Assembly: GCA_949775045.1 (NCBI GenBank)
Contig: OX459105.1
Coordinates: forward strand, 17,001,353 to 17,065,352
Direction of reading: 5' to 3'
Origin: Metridium senile
Taxonomy: Eukaryota; Cnidaria; Anthozoa; Actiniaria; Metridiidae
Length of the DNA: 64,000 nt
The first letter of the stretch is position 1; every line of letters starts with the position of its first letter. Of this stretch, positions 1 to 13,554 are shown one piece after another. Below the pieces are notes generated by a model. It ran no database searches and had not been told where the DNA came from. It saw only the letters and a program-made list of their open reading frames with translations. The position numbers were made by a program, and so were the translations under genes.

Positions 1-55
1 CTTCACCTAATAACTCTCTCTTGGATATTTTGGATCCTCGTAGCTTTTGCTTATT
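1..55 (-). CDS. GLIS: GLIS-like exon after finger 5 (partial, basic tail)
   Basis: The reading frame continues after a CTTCCAG acceptor at 56-58 and stays open to the window edge. The translated segment is Lys/Arg-rich ([18 protein letters not shown]). This suits the basic segment that follows the zinc fingers in GLIS proteins. Short, so the call rests on the splice signal and phase. Confidence 0.55.
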
Positions 56-3000
56 CTGGAAGAAAACAAACACATTTAAATTGAGATAATATAAGTATAA
101 AATTTTTCATTGAATAATGATATAATATTACCAAGGATTTTCTGCAATTGGTCAATGACGAGATCATGACTGCTTATCAACGCAATTCACAGTTAATTAC
201 CCTAGCTTCACACCTTATGATGTGACCAGGGGTTTAAATAATATTGCCTACCCCCCATATACACTTATAAAAGAAAAACCGCTAACTTACATACAGCAAT
301 CTTGTGTGTTTTCTATTTCTTTATTGCTATTATCATGTTATATAATTATGTTACCTTGTTTATGTTGCTGTGAGACATCTTGCCGCTAGCATGTTGCTTG
401 AAGTGTTTACGTAAAGAACTTGGGTCTGTGTATCTCTTTGGACATCCAGGAACCTGACATGCATAGGGTTTCTGAAAATAAAAAGGGAATAGAATGAACA
501 ATGGGAAAAATGGGAAAACACATGGAACCATATAGTTATGTGAATCATATTTATATAGCGCATATTCCATAAAATGTTCATATACGCTGTTTTCATAACA
601 TGATTAATGCATAAGAAATTAATTAGGGCCCTACTGAAAATTGCCATTGCGAGTAGGTTCCCTTACTAACTATTATTATTATTATTATGGCAAGTTTTAT
701 TTTCTTTTGTGTATCATAATTATATTAACAAGCGGACTATTACGTCTAGGCTAGTTAAGTATATTGCTCTTTACAATCGTTTCATTATTCATTATTATTA
801 TTATAATTATTATTCTAATCAGAAGAACTTTGCTAATACAATTTAATAAGAAAACTAGCGAAAAGAAATTACAACGTTTCATTTACTTGATAATGTTGTC
901 ACAATGACAACAAAACGTTGTAATTTCTTTTCGCTAGTTTTCTAAATGATACAATAAATGGGATATATAAGATATATATATGTATAAGATATATATATAT
1001 AAGAACTAATTAAAAGCCTGTGTGAACAAAAAGGTCTATAAGTGTCTCTTAAAACTTTCAATTGTGAAATAAAAAAGTGAAAAATAGGATGAAACAAGTA
1101 AATGATAAAATTTGAAAAATAGGATAAAATGATAAAATAGAATAAGATAACTAAAAAGTGTTGGATAAATGAAAAATTGAATGAGAGAATATAAATAGAA
1201 TATAAAAAAGATAGAATACAGAATATATATAGGGTAACAAATAGTAGAAATAGGACAGTCTGATGACATAGCTGAGTCAATGAGACATTAAATGTAAAAT
1301 GTAACTATTTAAACTAGCTTATATAATGAGTTTCAATTCAGCTGTGTTTTGGTCAATTATATTGAAAACAATAAGAAATTCAAGGAGGAAGGAAGGATTT
1401 TTAAAAGTAACATTATCATATATTATGCTAATCCTATTAAAATAGAACATTATCTATTACCAAAGGAACAGTTTCATTAAGGAAGATAAGGATTAAAATT
1501 TGTTTTTTTCAATCTTTAATAATGATATCAATTAATGTGTACATCGTAAACATAAATTTCAAATCAAGTAAAAAAAATTGCAATTGATATACAAAATTAT
1601 ACAAAAATCAAAAAATGAGATCACTTTGAAGATCACTTCTCCTCGTGTTGTTGAAACCTCATACACCAACAACAACATTCTTTCTAAAGCCTACATACAC
1701 CGAGACAATCACAACATATCAACAAAATAACAACAACATCTTTTTCAACTGCAAAGTCTGTATTATATAGTGCTTATATAGCTAGAGCATTTAATTTAAT
1801 TTTCAATGTGTATCCTAGACAGAAAGTTATACTTAAAACCCCATATCATGCCATAATTCTTAATGATCAGAAAATGATTCTAAAAAGACATCTTTTTGAG
1901 ATAATGCTAATGTGTATGTTATGATTTCCAAATGCAAGGTAGATCTGATCTACACCCCAATGTCATTTAACTTGCAATATAAATGGAAACTAGCGAGTAA
2001 ACTAGTATAGTTTACTTCACCGCATCGGTGTTTGATAAAAATGATCAAAGGGTTAAAGCTCGAAACGTCAGTAAAGTTAAGTCAACATTTTTTACAGTGT
2101 TAAAAATTTCATTATATTACCTAACTTGCAATAAATTATCATGCTCTCTTTATTTCCTTGAATGACAGTCATCTATTTACTTCAAGTATCAATCATAGTT
2201 CATTCAATTTTCCTGTCATATCAAGTATATTTGCATGTAGTGAACCCATTCGTACTTGACAGCAAGGTGACACAATCCCTTCATTTTTAATAAACTACTC
2301 TCATACAACTATTAACAGTTATAAACAGCTGTCAAATGTCAATCAAATTTGACACCTTTGTGTGGTGTTTGACTAACGACAGTCTAATTGTTCAACTGCT
2401 CAAGTTATGGATTCAATTAATTCTACTCTTAAAACACAATCTTATATGCACGTTATAATAACTTGCTTTTGATGGAAATTGGACTAGAATTTGATTTAAG
2501 TATTATTCTTTAACATATTTCTACTAAAATGTTCTTTAGATAATTTTTTTTTATTTCATTTGTTTGGCGACTTTAGGAAAAATACAGAATTAGATTGAGT
2601 TGAAACTTATTGATAAAAAGACAACTTAAACTATATTAAAATTACTATAAAGTTGTTTATAGCTATATATGCAATAAACAAAACTATACATACGCTCCAC
2701 AAACAAAACACTTTGAAGGCTAATTTAAATAACTTAACTCCTGCCTTAATTAGTATAAGTGTTTGTAAGAGTTAATACTTGTTTGCTAAAAATATAAAAC
2801 TGAAAAACAAAAAAGTTGCTTCAAGTACATCTAGGTTGGAGTTGTATGAAGTTGTCCTTAGCAACTGAGGTATTCTAAAGATCTGCTAATTACTTTGACT
2901 TGGGATTAGGAAATGACATTTATAGACTTGACAAAGTAATATGTAGTCACTTCCTCTCTTAATATTTTAATCAAATATATTTATATTAGATCTTAAAATA

Positions 3001-3513
3001 TTGACCAAATGTTCAAAATGAAATATTTGAAATGTAAGAAATCTTTTCATTATGATCTTAGAAGAGGAGACATAATTTTGCATGTTTTTGGTCTTTCATC
3101 AAACATGTATGTTATTTCAAAGAATACCCTAGGCTAACAATTTAAAAAACAAAAGTGAAAATTAATTATCTGAGACCCAATTTTATAACAATAGCAACAT
3201 CAATTATTCATAGATTTTAGAATTAACATTTTGCTAAAATAATGACTAAAATTTAATATTATAGCTACTTTAACAAAACAATTATTTTCAATATTTATTA
3301 TTATAGTTGGTATTTGTCATTCAGTATAGAAATTAAAAATATTGCGAATATTACTAAATGACGAGACACTATTATATTTCATTGTAAATAAAGATATTAT
3401 TATTGTTATTATTATTATTATTATAGTTGGTATTTGTCATTCAGTATAGAAAGAAAAAATATTGCGAATATCACTAAATGACGAGACACTGTTATATTAC
3501 ATGTAAATAAATA

Positions 3514-3596
<83 letters not shown>

Positions 3597-4093
3597 TTGT
3601 CATTCAGTATAGAAATACAAAATGACAAAGCTGACTGTTTTAGAGTAAACAACTATGTTTGAATGACAAATGAAGTAAATATTACAGCGAATATTATTAT
3701 TATGTGGATATTTCTAATTATATTGTAATGTCTTCCCATTAGTGGACCCTCACTCTTTACGACAAAGTTTATAAATAAAAATATATAAACAATTACCATC
3801 ACAATAAGAAAAGAAAAAGTAAGTTTATGCCAAGGTCACTATAGTGCATTATATTATATTATTCAGTAGTGTCAGTTCAATTGGATAAAGCCATCATTAA
3901 TAATAGATGATATTATCATTGGTATATAACTAAGCAACAGAATCATATAAAAATGACTATACTCTTGGACAAGATTGATTCAAAAATGTGTAAAACAACG
4001 TACTTGTTCAAATAAGCTTTTAAATAATAATTTTGTATTTTTATGATATTTTTCAGCGCTTAGAACAGACTTGAATTAGAGCTTTATAAGCAA

Positions 4094-4172
<79 letters not shown>

Positions 4173-7100
4173 AACTACCTCTAATAAATTTAAACAACGA
4201 TAAGTCACTTACTGTATCACGATATGTTCGTTGGTGTTTAGCTCTATCAGATGAGTTTGCAACAACGATAAGTCACTTACTGTATCAAGATGTGTTCGTT
4301 GGTGTTTAGCTCTATCAGATGAGTTAGAGAAAGCTTTAGGACATCCAGGGAACTGGCAGATATAGGGCTTTTCTCCAGTATGTGATCTCATATGGATCTT
4401 TAAGTTTTCCAGTCTTGAAAATGCTTTATTGCAACCAGGATGCTGTTGGGATAATAACATCGTTATTTATTTGTGTAGACATTAATACATATAGATCTTT
4501 ACTTCAATATTTACGTTATACTTTTCTGTGTTTTATTATGATGATCATAGTGATGGTGATGATAGTGATGATTATGATAATGTTAGTGATGATGTTGATG
4601 ATTATGATAGTGATGATGATGATGATAGTGAATATGATGGTGATGATGATAGTGATGGTGATGATGATAGTTATGATTATGATAGTTATGATTGTGATAG
4701 TGATGATGGTGACGATAATGATAGTGAAGATGATGGTGATGATAACGATGGTGATGATGATAGTGATGATGATGGTAGTGACGATTATGATTATGAAAGT
4801 AATGATGATGGTGATGATGATAATAGTGATGATGATGGTGATGATGATAATAGTGATGTTGATAGTAATCATCATCATCATAACTATTTATAACGTAATT
4901 TCTTCTATAACATGAGACCATCAAGGTATCTTTCGATATTTTTACGCATCTTTGCTTTCATTCATGTTTTTGATAACTTTCATCCTTTTTTCCAAATAAC
5001 AATCTTCTGACAAAACAACCTTATAAGTTGTCATCCAAAAATAATTTTCGTAAAAATCGCCAATTGACGTAACTCTCATTTCATTGGAAAATTCCCAGAA
5101 TTAATGTTAAATTTTGTGCTACTTCATTCCTATGTAAATGTGCCTTAGGGATATTTCAAGTCGTTAAGTACGTGGCGATGTCAACCCAGCACAATAGAAC
5201 AATCAATTTTAGTCAAACGGCCCGGCGATACATTACAGTCAATATGCCAGAGTAAAAAAGTCAAAAGTTATTTGTATAAAATATTCCATCGCGTTTTTAT
5301 ACAATAATAGTAATAATAATAATAATATGCCTCATTTATATAGCGCTATATCTCTAGAATAGCTCATAGCGCTTTATAAACCTACTAATGTGTATATGGA
5401 GGAGTTATGGGACTGAAAACCAGCAGTTTACAATCATGAGTGTTGTTAGTTAATAAATTTGATATCAATCTTTCATTGATATTACGCCACAGTTTACGTA
5501 TATCACTGAGGCAGAACTGCGTTAACCTGTTTAACCTGTGAGTAATTTTTAATAGATATGATAAAATACGAAAATATGACTTTTTATCAACTTTCGCAAC
5601 TCATATATTTAGTGGTTGTATAATGTTCGTGTTTTGCGTGAGTAAACCTTTTTACTTTCGTCTGTTTTTTTTTTTTAGACATGAATAATTCCGTATCGAC
5701 TTATACATTTATTTAGTATTATAATTTACTTTCGTTTTGTTGGCGTGATGTTCTTGCTGTGCAATTGTTTGCAAAAAGTCAATTCTATTTTTGGTGATAT
5801 TTGTTTGTGCTCGTTGTTACGCAAGTCGTGCCAATTTATTGATTACGTTTTGCTTTTGTTATATTTTCAACAATTTCCCATAGAAAAACCATATTAGCTT
5901 TATGATTCATGTAGGCGTCTTATGCAATTTAGACATACATTTAACTTTGAAAATGAGCAATTTGGTTTTATTTTTGCATTAAATATCTCCCTAAAGCAGA
6001 TTGTTTTTCAACAAAGGTAAATGAAAATTACGTTTTCTCAAAAATTTATACATACAATTTTTCTTTTCGTTTTGTAGCAACATATCTACACAGTTGGACG
6101 TATTTCAAAGCAAACAAAGTTTCATAATACATTACGTTCCTAAACTTAGTTATCGAAAACATTTCGTTGTTCTTTGGTAAAAAGTATTTCTCAAGTAAGC
6201 AGGTAAAATATGTTTTTTTTGTGGAAAAAATAACATAGCACATGTGTTCCTCTAAATCAAATTGACAACAAGGTTTTTCGCATTATACTGTAGCAAATAT
6301 AAATATATTATAGAGTATTTTAAATGCTTTTGAATAGATACTTAGGACACTCGTAGACAAACGTTCATAGCAAATTTGACAAGGGCTCGAGATTATAATA
6401 AACACTTGATTCGTTTTTTTGGTTTAAAAAACTATTTTTCATATTTTTGAACATATCAGTTTCTTGTATTCTCAAAACTATTTTCTCTTTTTATCAATAT
6501 TTTCAATTCTGTTTTATTTTCTTAAGGTAGTTACGATTTGTTTGCGTCGCAAATGGTTCTAAAACTTTAAAACAATAGATTGACCTTACTGCTGTAGGTT
6601 TACATGTCTATGACGCTAGAGTTTTCTTGGTTTAAAAACTATCTTTTTCAATAGATTTTTCTTACTCTCAAAGCTCTTTTCTGTTTTTTTTTTAATCTCT
6701 GTTTTCAATTCTTTTTATTTCTATAAAGTAATTACCCTTTTTCACGACAAATAGTGGTTCAAAAACTTTCAAACAATGGCTTGACCTTATTGTTGTAGAT
6801 TTGCATGTCCGTGATTCTTGTATGTTATTAAAAAACAAACTATCAAAGACAAATTATTCAAGTAATGCGATGTATCTTGAAAAAGGTGTTCAGCACATAG
6901 CTAAATTTGGTTGTGTTTTGTAATCAATAGGTATCGGCGTTTATTCAGTGATTCACCCGTCAATAAACAATAAGTTGAATGTACAGAATCGCTCAAGACT
7001 ACATACACACACAACATTAAACTGTTAGACAAACGCCTGGTTCCTTTGTCAGTATGTTTGCCAATGTTTTCTATTCAATTAATGTATAAAGATATCTCGT

Positions 7101-9814
7101 TCAATCAAAACACGACTGTGTTGATCGTGAGTAAACGATTGTGGCAATCTAGCCTTAGAAACACCGACACACTCTTGCGGTTTAAAATGCACATCATCGC
7201 ACCTTTTTTTCTTTGATGGAATTAAACTTGTTCTATTGTTTTTTTGATCGTTCTCTTAACGCCGTTCTTTCAGAGAGACAATTAGAATACTTGATCATGA
7301 TTCTGGCAGGTTTTTGACACGATATGTGCTTGCGTGAATTTTTCGAGGTTCGGTCCGAGTTACGGAACCTATTATTACGGAAAGGAAGTGCTTTGTGGGC
7401 GAGAAACATGGCCCAAAACTGCTAAAGAAGGAAGGAAAGAACAAATCCTTGGAAGGCATTAAGAAACTCAATCAGAATGCGGCGAATATTAAGTCGATCA
7501 AATGTTTTTTGCTTAACTGCGATAAGAAAAGATAGCGAGTTGGGTGACCAACGGATGAACGAAAACAGAACGAAAGGTTGTAAGAACAAAGACAATTCCG
7601 GATTTTTGTTTCCCATTACTGAATAAGTCAACCCATAACCATTTCATTTTACGCTCACAATGAAATTTTCTTTACAGAGCTTGCTAAGAAAATTTTCAAA
7701 GTTTTTATATAACATGGGTTATGGACGACAGACTTTTTTTAAATCGAATTCTATTTGACTGGAGGCTGTTCCACGGCAAAACAATACATGTCGGACTCCC
7801 GCTGTCAGGCCACACGAAATTACCAATGGTTCACCATTTCTACAGAATATAACGATGAAATTCGTATAGAAAACAGCGACCTATGTGGCTAGAAATCCAT
7901 CAGAATGTTGTGTCTTTGTCAGTTAATAAACTACTGGAATCATGAAGATGAATGTGTGCGTGATGTTCGCGATATCATTTCCGTGATTCGCTTGTCTTTG
8001 AATACTGTCGGCACACAGTGATGTTTTTGCATTTGTTCGAAACAAACCACAAGCACATTCAATCTGCCTTACAAGTCTTGCTAAAATCATATGAACGGGA
8101 AACCGAGTAAGCATTTCATTGGACATCGCTTTGTTTCTTTTACCAACTTCACAATTGTTCGACAAATTTTGAAATTGAAAGGCTCACGAAAGACCTTAAC
8201 CTTGGCGCAAGCCGAAAACATTCAACACATATTCAAAATAACTCATCTAATTGGAATAATATGCATAAAAATCAAACTATTTTCAAGACGATAATATTCC
8301 CAATATCGTCGTAAATACTTGCTGTATTATTGGCACTAGTGTGATCGTAGACATGTGTTGTATGCTCAATACTTTCCCAATAATCTCTGTTTACTTTTAG
8401 TCTTGTATCTAAATTGTTTATAGTGAACAAGCTGTAAAATTCAACCATGTTGTTTTATGTATTGTATACTAAAAGAAAACGCTTCAACACTTGTTGTATA
8501 GCCGTACATTCTCTTATTCCCACTCAAAGTTGGAGTTCCACTTACCGTGCATTTATTTGGTTTTTCGCCTGAGTGTACTCTCATGTGAATTACTAGCTTG
8601 TAGCGCGCATTAAACGGTTTGGTCTGTCTTGTGCATTGTTCCCAGTAACAAATGTAGAGATCGTCAGCCTTTCGTTGATCAATGTGGACTTTTTCGAGAT
8701 GTCGAACTAGGTCATCTTGCTCCGAGTAAATAGCGTCACAGCCCATCCATTTACAAGCACACAGTCTATCGTCACTCTGTTCTGGAGTAGTACCGTTCCT
8801 CCCTGACCCTTTAGTACTAGGGCAGCAACGCTTGTCTTTCCTGTTATCGGTTGTGTTTGGCCATTTATCGCCATCCCTTCCCTGGTCCTCACCTTCGGTC
8901 GGTGAAAGAATCTTTCCAAAAGTCGACAGTGTTTTCTTTAGGATCTCTTCAGACCTCGACTTGACGGGCGCAAAAAATCGTGCTGATTTGGTTTGTGGAT
9001 CAGTGTTAAAAACAGTAACATTGGGAATAACAGACTTATCCTTGGTAAGTGTTTGGTAATAATCAAACGAACGCAGCTCTCTATCGTCAGAATATTTGTA
9101 GTGGTTATATGGCTGCTCAAGACCATGTTCTGGGTATATATACGTGGTTTGACGTTGTTGCTGTCTTATGTGATGTCTAGACGGAGCCATGTCGGACATT
9201 GTGGAGCCACGAACAGGATATAAACTGCTGTTGATCGAATCGTCCAGAAAACTTCCTTGAAAACCTTCTCTAAAATGTTCATATCCAGCTCTGCTTGCAT
9301 CCATCATAGCTGTACGTAGAGTAGGTGAAGTAGGGAAGGAAATATTTCGATCTATACGAGGTAGACTGTTGCGCGAGTGGACACCAGACCGCGTGTCGCC
9401 AAAATCGCTCATTTCGGCTGTAAAGTTTGCTTTCTCGGCCAACTGAGCAAGTCCAGCTATGGGGTCAGTTCGAGTTGTAGGTGAACAGTTCTGCAGTGAT
9501 GTTGGAAGAAAACCACCACTTTCGTCTTGAGAGAAATGTCGGTTTATAGTCTGACTGTCAAGAACATTTTGCTGGCCACTTTGACTTCCAACGAAATTTA
9601 CACCCGTAGGTGAAGCAACTGCTGTATCGCCGTCCATCAAGTCGTAATGAGCAAACCTTGAGTTAGTAGTATTGACTCGGCTGACAGGGAAGGTACTTGT
9701 TGGTGGTTGTAAAGTGCTATATGTCTTGCTGTCAGACTCTCCCATATGACTGTGGTATGATTTCTGGTCATGAGCAGCGTCTGTCCGCAGAGACTCGCCT
9801 CGTGGTGCATACAT
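1..9814 (-). CDS. GLIS: GLIS-family (GLIS1/3-like) C2H2 zinc-finger transcription factor, 3' part of gene
   Basis: Predicted nuclear DNA-binding regulator of the GLI/GLIS/ZIC superfamily. Four exons are visible on the minus strand: 8546-9814 (first in-frame ATG at 9812-9814), 4281-4442, 355-471 and 1-55, the last cut by the window edge. All introns are phase 0 with GT-AG ends. Finger 1 (CKWMGC...HLEKVH) and finger 2 (ICYWEQC...HMRVH) lie at the end of the large exon. Finger 3 is split by an intron after KCT and continues as [17 protein letters not shown]. Finger 4 is [19 protein letters not shown] and finger 5 [19 protein letters not shown]. The spacing and the words [17 protein letters not shown] and TDPSSLRKH match GLIS1/3 better than GLI or ZIC (family knowledge). 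The N-terminal ~370 residues are Ser/Thr/Asp-rich and probably disordered. The frame stays open above the ATG to about 9925 without another ATG, so a 5' exon may exist outside what I can call. Confidence 0.88.
355..471 (-). CDS. GLIS: GLIS-like exon: zinc finger 5
   Basis: A 117-bp phase 0-0 exon of 39 codons. The acceptor is TATTTTCAG and the donor is AACAAG|GTAACA. It encodes [20 protein letters not shown] followed by RKHFKQH and a short basic tail. In vertebrate GLIS proteins this finger is followed by a basic nuclear-localisation region, consistent with the next exon here. Confidence 0.87.
850..942. repeat. Perfect 30-bp inverted repeat (hairpin/MITE-like) in GLIS intron
   Basis: Arms 850-879 and 913-942 are exact reverse complements (gaaaactagcgaaaag... 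/ ...cttttcgctagttttc), separated by a 33-bp loop. No coding potential. Probably a tiny foldback element. Confidence 0.85.
1987..2125 (+). repeat. Copy of interspersed family A with hammerhead-like remnant
   Basis: An inverted copy of the family-A tail (aaactagcgagtaaactagt, 1989-2008) is followed by ggttaaagctcgaaacgtcag and the shared downstream block (taaagttaagtcaacatttt). Related copies are at 13.56, 15.47, 16.87 and 20.1 kb. The 5' half of the hammerhead-like core is degraded here. Confidence 0.7.
3290..3660. repeat. Tandem ~125-bp repeats joined by (ATT)n microsatellite
   Basis: The words tttgtcattcagtatagaaa and actaaatgacgagacactattata recur about three times, each followed by a growing run of ATT (longest ~3512-3594). 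The rest of the intron from 943 to 4195 shows AT-rich noncoding sequence only. Confidence 0.75.
4093..4166. repeat. (ATT)n microsatellite
   Basis: A near-perfect run of ATT/TTA trinucleotides in the GLIS intron just downstream of the finger-4 exon. Confidence 0.95.
4196..4323 (-). repeat. Tandem duplication of the finger-4 exon/intron junction
   Basis: A ~64-bp segment containing the last ~45 bp of the finger-4 exon plus its GTAAGTGAC donor is present twice in tandem (4196-4259 and 4260-4323). There are only a few differences, for example cacgat versus caagat. The functional copy is the one continuous with the exon (up to 4323). The downstream copy is out of frame with the exon, so reading through the first donor gives a frameshifted tail of about 25 residues and a stop. 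Confidence 0.85.
4281..4442 (-). CDS. GLIS: GLIS-like exon: rest of finger 3 and all of finger 4
   Basis: A 162-bp phase 0-0 exon of 54 codons. The acceptor is CCCAACAG before CATCCT and the donor is GATACA|GTAAGTG. It begins [17 protein letters not shown] and ends KHQRTHLDT. Its 3' half, with the splice donor, is duplicated immediately downstream at 4196-4259 (listed separately). Confidence 0.87.
4535..4885. repeat. Degenerate GAT/GGT trinucleotide-rich tract
   Basis: About 350 bp of gatgatggt/gatagt-type triplets with no stop codons in several frames on both strands. The apparent proteins (poly-Met/Ile, poly-Asp, poly-His) are artefacts of composition. It lies in the intron upstream of the finger-4 exon. 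The intron from 4886 to 8545 is otherwise unremarkable AT-rich sequence. Confidence 0.85.
8546..9814 (-). CDS. GLIS: GLIS-like exon: disordered N-terminus plus zinc fingers 1-2
   Basis: Large coding exon. Its donor is at 8545/8546 (ACG|GTAAGT). It encodes a low-complexity region rich in Ser, Thr, Asp and Gln, then fingers 1 and 2 and the start of finger 3, ending in [10 protein letters not shown]. If the donor is skipped the frame reads on about 35 codons into intron sequence, which is probably not coding. The ATG at 9812-9814 (MYAPRG) is the first in-frame methionine; a preceding spliced exon is possible because the frame remains open upstream. Confidence 0.85.
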
Positions 9815-9859
9815 GGTAAATTCTTTGTAACTTACCGGCGCGCTAAAACGGCCAATCAC

Positions 9860-12800
9860 ATTCCTCGATGTCTCTCGTAGACTAGCAATTGGTTGACGAC
9901 TGGGATGCCAATATACTTTAACTTACTAAAAAAAAAATAAAAAAAGATAAATTAATAATTTGTTTCAATTAATTAATATTGGTGAGTGTGGTGATTATTA
10001 CTATTCTGCGTGACTTTTGCTACCTTCCTAACCGCAGACACACACTTTTTAGAAAAGGCTTTTCTCAACACCTTGGCGCCTTTTTGTAATAGACTTTTGC
10101 TCGACTTGTTTTACTCGAGACATAATATCACGATACAATCCTCCCGACCCTACCACCAGTCAGTCCCTCATATTGATATGATTGACAGCCCCCACTCGAT
10201 CCCCATGACAACTAATTAAGATTTAGTGCGTAAAAGTAGTAAGCCAATCAGATCCGGTGTTGTTTTTTTGGGAGGGAGTTGATTTGAAATCCATAAGGTA
10301 AAACACAGCGAGTATGGCTTAGAAGCATCAATCACACTACAGACAGACTAGCTTAAAGTACATGTCGCGATCAAGTCTTCTAGAACAAATCGGTAGTAAA
10401 TCGAAGTATTAGGTGGTAACGATTTTTCATGACAATACAGTATCTTGTTAAATGATGTTATGGTACAGATACTGCAAGATAAAAGGCACGACGATTAACG
10501 TTGACAGCTCGTAACAATGACATCAAACATGTCATATCCGGTCATGTTTGTTTGTGCGAGTTGAGAAGTGTTAGACTTAGACTTCATTAACTCAAGATCT
10601 TTGCCAAAGTTCAACGCTTGATTAACTCCACAATGCTTCCATTTCTTTCGTGATATGGGCTTCAAATTGATCGGTCGATTCGAACACTTGATCATTCTTG
10701 ATCGTTCGTTCTTATCGCCACGAGTTGAATCATTAACATATATATATTTGATGTATTATGAGCAAGCCGTTAGATCAAGTATTTGTAAGGACATATTAAT
10801 TTACGGCACTAAAAATCTAACCGTTTAATTGATTAGCACATTTCTGTACTGTTGTATGATCACATTACTTGATTTGTACTAATAAACTGTAAAGGAATCT
10901 CGTTCGAATTCGATATCCTGTTAGTTATCTTATGCAAGATTGATTTATTCACCCGCAGCCACTCGACCATCAGTATTCAAACAATCCCATGTCGATCAGA
11001 TACTTCAAACGAATACCTTCCCTCTTACTATCTCTTACTTACTGTGGTTAGTAATTAAATCTTTATATTCCATCATAATCACGGTCGTATATGAGGTATA
11101 ATTGACTCCTCGATAATGGCTGCAACTAGCACAGCATAACCCTGCCCCATTAGATATGAACATTACCCCGATTGGTTCTCTCTCTTGTCGTCGATCTGCT
11201 CAATATTTCTTACCTCAGTCGATTGTTAATACCCTTTAGTGTTAACTCGTCTTGTGTTAGAAACTGGTGGGGGTAGATTGTCGTCGAATTTTGTGCCGTG
11301 GATTTGGATGTAAAAGCCAGACTGCGTGTCTCTATCTCGGCGCCGTGTACATATATGAAAGCGAGGCAAGTTAATTGACAGCTGAGGTCAATACTAGATA
11401 CATTCCTGTGGATGATGGAATTTGAGATGAACGAGACACTGGAAAAGGACCAAATCAAGGCGGATTTCGAGAGATTCTCAACGCTGTCTTATAGTTACTT
11501 CAACTATCACTCACTCACAAGTTACTCTGATTAAAAGTTTATTCGCAAGCATGGTTTTACATAAGGCCAAGCACGTGATCAGTGCTTATATCGCAGTCCG
11601 TATCAGTAATCGTATACACCAGTTTACTGTATTATACTACATAACCCGATATAAGCGACCTTTCAGCGACTCATGTTTTCTCGTTATTGTTTTGCCGGTA
11701 AAAAGGTCGGTAACTCGACACTGTCTTCAAATGAAAGCTAAGGTTTCCGGTAAAGAACAGAAAATATTCACTGATATCACTACGAGACTACCTATCAAAT
11801 ATCAGACATAAAAAAAAATAACATTCGTCATTTCCTTTTTGTTTATCTGTCTCGCCAAGAACAACGATTACGACCGAGTTATTCGTTAAATATAGTAAAA
11901 ACTTTGGTTTCACGGCCATGTGATTCCAGTAGACCTTCAATATTAGCAATAAAACCACAAAAGTATTAGAACAAGGGTTACATAATGAAGCAGCTTTATT
12001 TAATAATACAACTGTACAATTCATGTACATTTGAAACTACAAGACATTCCTCACTTGTTCTTTTGCTTTCTCGATTCGTTAATAGTTAATGGAATTGCTT
12101 TTACGACTGTTCAAACGATTATTTCAAATTCCGTGAGAGAAATGCGAAGTACATTGCCTTTGACTAAGACCGACGAACGTCTTTGACCAGCTCTTGTTCG
12201 TTATCAGACCACTACTACTCCAACTAGTTTGTTGTAAGCTTGTACTAAATAGTTATCATAGAATAAGACGTCTTTGATAAGGTTTTATTACATTCCCCGA
12301 GGCTATTTTATATTCAGTAGATCAACTCCAGCAGCCCATGTGGTAAGCAAGTTTAACCCTTCAGGCAAGGCTCTTCCAGGTGTGTCAGTTTGTCTTACAA
12401 ATGCAGAAGAAAACTACTTCAATAGTGATTGCATTGCTCAATACTGTGTAAACTAAAGTCCTGTCTATTAGCGTAAATGTTCAAGTGGTGTGCAAACGTC
12501 TAAGCTCATATTCCGTGATAATAAAACAGTTAATGAAAAAGACTTGAGCAGTGCAGCTAATATTATATCATCTCATTTGTGCAGCACCTAGTGAAACAAT
12601 AGCGAGAACAAAGGCATCAACTTTCGTTTTGAAACTAGCTAATTTGAAGAGCGTCGTACTTGAAGAGCCTGCCAATCTCACGTAGGAAGGAAAGAGACCG
12701 CTTTTCCTTGATGGAAATAGATGTGACCTTTTAGCCCTCTATAGCTGTAAAATATTGCATTTCTAGACCGATGTACAACCCTGAGTCATGCAATAATCCC

Positions 12801-12995
12801 TTTTTACTATGCATAGTTTATTATAATCTCCTGTATGTAAAGGTATCTGGTTTATAGCAAGTGTACAGCTATATTAGTGTAAGTACCGTCTTCCTTGAGA
12901 TAATTGAGTTGTTAATTGGAGTCTTGACTTGAGACCCATGGTACGTGGACATACCCAACAAGGGTTTTCGACGCTTTACAAGTGAGATTTGTGCA
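9860..12995. other. GLIS upstream region and intergenic DNA; no gene seen
   Basis: Probably holds the promoter and 5' exons of the GLIS-like gene, but no exon could be supported. Only short random open frames occur and no recognisable RNA gene was found. Composition is less repetitive than the following 13-26 kb region. Confidence 0.5.
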
Positions 12996-13250
12996 TTGAC
13001 AGATAGTATCAACGATAGACACAACCGAAACACGGTCCGTTTTAGAAATCCAAGCAAAAAAGAATCATTGATCAATACACTCAAAAAGAACGTTGATCGC
13101 GTGATTGACAGATAGTATCAACGACATATACAACCGAAACACGGTCCGTCTTAGAAATCCAAGCAAAGAATCATTGATCAATACACTAAAAAAGAACGCT
13201 TATTACATCATCATCATTAAAAAAAGAACACTTGATCGCGTGATTGTCCA
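12996..13250. repeat. Direct duplication of ~108 bp
   Basis: The block gacagatagtatcaacga ... aaccgaaacacggtccgt ... gaatcattgatcaatacact occurs twice (from ~12999 and ~13107). The end of it (gaacacttgatcgcgtgatt) is repeated again near 13227. Confidence 0.8.
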
Positions 13251-13554
13251 CGCTATATTCAAATATAAATAAAGCATTATTACCAATGGAAATATAGATT
13301 GAAAAGATATTATCGATATATATCTTTAACACTAGGTTAAAAGGAATCAAAATCGTTGGAGTGTTCTCATTAAAAAAGGAAATGCTTTTGAAAAAAGAAG
13401 AATATTTTCATATTTGGGTATTGGTAAAGTTAAATTATTTTTGAACTTTATGTTTACTCGTCTAGATTACAGAGTATTTTGAATACATGATTTTATCTGT
13501 AATTGAAATCTATTGGAAGTGAAAACCCAAAATAACCTCTGACGTTAAACTAGA

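Noticed and set aside
4382..4924. Frames encoding poly-Met/Ile, poly-Asp and poly-His
   Set aside because: A GAT/GGT-rich simple-sequence tract read in different frames; it overlaps the GLIS finger-4 exon on the other strand.
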